From: an uncultured bacterium
GTDB lineage: Bacteria; Patescibacteriota; Minisyncoccia; Phycocordibacterales; GWA1-40-21
DNA: 6,545 nt
Assembly (NCBI GenBank): GCA_903868205.1
Contig: CAIPUJ010000049.1
Coordinates: forward strand, 1 to 6,545
Direction of reading: 5' to 3'
The notes beneath the pieces were generated by a model that did not search any database, was not told the origin of the DNA, and saw nothing but the letters and a program-made list of their open reading frames with translations. The position numbers and the translations under genes are program-made. Below, one piece after another: positions 5,785-6,545 of this stretch (position 1 is its first letter; every line of letters begins with the position of its first letter).

Positions 5785-5957
5785 ACAGATCAAGCGACGG
5801 TACGGCTCTGTTGCGGTGGTATAGACCCATCGCCTTGTGAACAGTACCCATTTCAAATGAGTTAAACCCTTGAGCAAGTAGATACTCAAAATGAAACAGG
5901 CACGATATGCACAATTGCTCTCGCGAAGTGGACCCCGGTCCCCTTCGCGATTTTTTA
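5785..5957 (+). ncRNA. Predicted structured RNA of about 172 nt, unknown family
   Basis: Bounded by a consensus promoter and a strong intrinsic terminator, with no credible ORF. The first domain is a 50-nt arm: 5799-5802 with 5845-5848, 5808-5812 with 5840-5844, and 5813-5819 with 5827-5833 (seven pairs, one G-U) closing a seven-base loop. A second hairpin pairs 5870-5874 with 5885-5889. An alternative pairing, 5872-5877 with 5915-5920, excludes that hairpin and would stack directly on the terminator stem, so a two-state switch is possible. It could be a free-standing RNA or a leader controlling the GNAT gene, which starts about 50 nt after the terminator. I checked for signatures of 6S, SRP, RNase P, tmRNA and a T-box motif and saw none. 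Its promoter-proximal part and a 12-nt motif match the divergent T-box leader. Confidence 0.55.
5921..5957 (+). terminator. Rho-independent terminator of the 172-nt RNA
   Basis: TCGCGAAG 5921-5928 pairs with CTTCGCGA 5943-5950, continuing after one mismatch with GGAC 5930-5933 and GTCC 5938-5941 around a four-base loop. Six T follow at 5951-5956, then ATTTTATAT. The GC-rich stem in an AT-rich setting makes this one of the clearest signals in the window. Confidence 0.9.
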
Positions 5958-5995
5958 TTTTATATATAACATTTCTTTTATTAAAAATAATGTTG

Positions 5996-6001
5996 TACAA
6001 T
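5996..6001 (+). promoter_or_regulatory. Possible -10 box for leaderless transcription of the GNAT gene
   Basis: TACAAT at 5996-6001 resembles a -10 hexamer and ends six bases before the ATG at 6008, so a start at the usual distance would fall on or next to the ATG. No good -35 box lies 17 bp upstream, and no Shine-Dalgarno is present. This is suggestive only. Confidence 0.3.
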
Positions 6002-6007
6002 TTAAAA

Positions 6008-6535
6008 ATGCAAAACATTACAATATCAAGAGCAACTATTGATGACGCGGAAGGAATCCAGATCTTAACAGCCATTTCATCTAAAGGAATGTATGAATTA
6101 TGTGGCTGGTCAGAAAAAGAAATACAAAATCATTTTAGTCCTGAAATAATTAAAAGCGGTACGAATAAGCTTAAAGAAAATATTGCTATTTTTAGTGATT
6201 CAGATATTTTATTTGTTGCAAAAGACAACAATAAAATTGTTGGATACTGCTACGCAGAAAAACAAAAAGACATAAATAGAATAGAAGCTGTATTTATTTT
6301 ACCTGAGTTTCAAGGTATAGGTTTAGCTAAAAAACTCTATAATGAAGCATACAAATATCTAAATCAATTTAATAAAACATTCTTAGAAGTTTTTTCTTCA
6401 AACTCAAAAGCTATTGGTTTCTATGAAAAAATGGGTTTTGTAGATACTGGGAAAAAAGTTTACGATAAAAGATTCGTAAATTCAAAGGGTGAGATTTTAC
6501 CAGCAACAGAAATGATGTTAGCAAGCAAAGAATAA
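6008..6535 (+). CDS. GNAT family N-acetyltransferase
   Basis: A 175-residue acetyl-CoA-dependent acetyltransferase. The fold is recognisable from I-S-R-A-T-I-D-D-A at 6-14 (strand 1 and helix 1), the motif A acetyl-CoA site V-F-I-L-P-E-F-Q-G-I-G-L-A at 95-107 with Q-x-x-G-x-A-like loop residues Gln102, Gly103, Gly105 and Ala107, and motif B S-N-S-K-A-I-G-F-Y-E-K-M-G-F at 131-144. The acceptor substrate is unknown; small-molecule, protein N-terminal and toxin-type GNATs share these motifs. The frame is open upstream to an ATG at 5891, but that stretch covers the terminator of the preceding RNA and does not look like protein, so I chose the ATG at 6008. The gene is the only plus-strand coding region in the window and has the same AT-rich composition as the others. 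Confidence 0.9.
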   Translation: MQNITISRATIDDAEGIQILTAISSKGMYELCGWSEKEIQNHFSPEIIKSGTNKLKENIAIFSDSDILFVAKDNNKIVGYCYAEKQKDINRIEAVFILPEFQGIGLAKKLYNEAYKYLNQFNKTFLEVFSSNSKAIGFYEKMGFVDTGKKVYDKRFVNSKGEILPATEMMLASKE

Positions 6536-6545
6536 ATTAAAAAAA

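Larger units (their letters stand above)
5571..5866. repeat. Degenerate inverted duplication centred near 5718
   Basis: Three inverted matches share one axis. The minus-strand segment 5669-5651 equals the plus-strand segment 5767-5785 at 15 of 19 positions without gaps. GTAATTTAA at 5735-5743 is the exact reverse complement of 5692-5700. AAATGAGTTAAA is identical at minus 5582-5571 and plus 5855-5866. The coordinate sums are 11436, 11435 and 11437, so all axes lie within one base of each other. The -35 boxes of the two divergent promoters are placed symmetrically about the same axis. The rest of the arms has diverged, apart from a CGGTGG shared about three bases out of register. Confidence 0.55.

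Noticed and set aside
5785..5957. Assignment of the plus-strand RNA to 6S, SRP, RNase P, tmRNA or a second T-box.
   Set aside because: It lacks the long rod with central bubble, the conserved SRP tip, the RNase P P4 core, a tRNA-like end and the UGGN/ACCGCG motif; GGTGGTA at 5816-5822 is inside a closed helix and not followed by the T-box consensus.
5891..6007. Upstream extension of the GNAT frame to the ATG at 5891.
   Set aside because: It would translate through a strong terminator hairpin and T-run; the GNAT fold begins naturally at the ATG at 6008.
5746..6075. A 109-codon open frame on the minus strand.
   Set aside because: It is the complement of the plus-strand RNA, its promoter and the GNAT start; the predicted protein shows no recognisable domain.
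1..6545. CRISPR arrays, insertion sequences, integrase sites or tRNA genes.
   Set aside because: No regularly spaced repeats, transposase-like frames, terminal repeats or cloverleaf-forming sequence were found.

Overview
This AT-rich window reads like a chromosomal segment of a Patescibacteria (Candidate Phyla Radiation) genome, probably from the Parcubacteria side. The reasons are tightly packed genes, almost no Shine-Dalgarno sequences before the starts, an unusually short aspartyl-tRNA synthetase and a PemK/MazF-like toxin of a type common in that group. TGA is used as a normal stop (end of the HIT gene), which argues against the TGA=glycine code of Gracilibacteria/Absconditabacteria. The taxonomic call is inference from gene style, not from a marker-gene search.

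Left part (127-4892, all on the minus strand): a compact co-directional run in the order HD-domain deoxynucleotidase, aspS, HIT hydrolase, scpA, scpB, D-Ala-D-Ala carboxypeptidase. Gaps are 17, 19 and 48 nt, with overlaps of 8 and 41 nt. These are housekeeping roles: nucleotide clean-up, tRNA-Asp charging, nucleotidyl hydrolysis, chromosome condensation (the two SMC partners) and cell-wall trimming. A strongly structured 62-nt element lies just past the carboxypeptidase gene.

Right part (4893-6535) holds most of the non-housekeeping content. A small predicted RNA (about 4953-5014, plus) with its own promoter and terminator sits between the HD gene and an orphan PemK/MazF-like toxin gene (minus). 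The toxin gene is preceded by a complete T-box transcription attenuator on the same strand: T-box motif, antiterminator, terminator and U-run are all visible, but the 5' domain is very short. Back to back with it, on the plus strand, is a second predicted RNA (about 5785-5957) with a consensus promoter and a strong terminator, followed by a GNAT acetyltransferase gene.

The T-box leader and the plus-strand RNA appear to be two arms of a degenerate inverted duplication with its axis near 5718: promoter regions, a 9-bp AT-rich repeat and a 12-nt identical motif all fall on the same axis. The working hypothesis is a tRNA-charging sensor driving a ribonuclease-like toxin, paired with a divergent sister RNA. 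Only the T-box elements and the repeats are read directly from sequence; the physiological role is inference.
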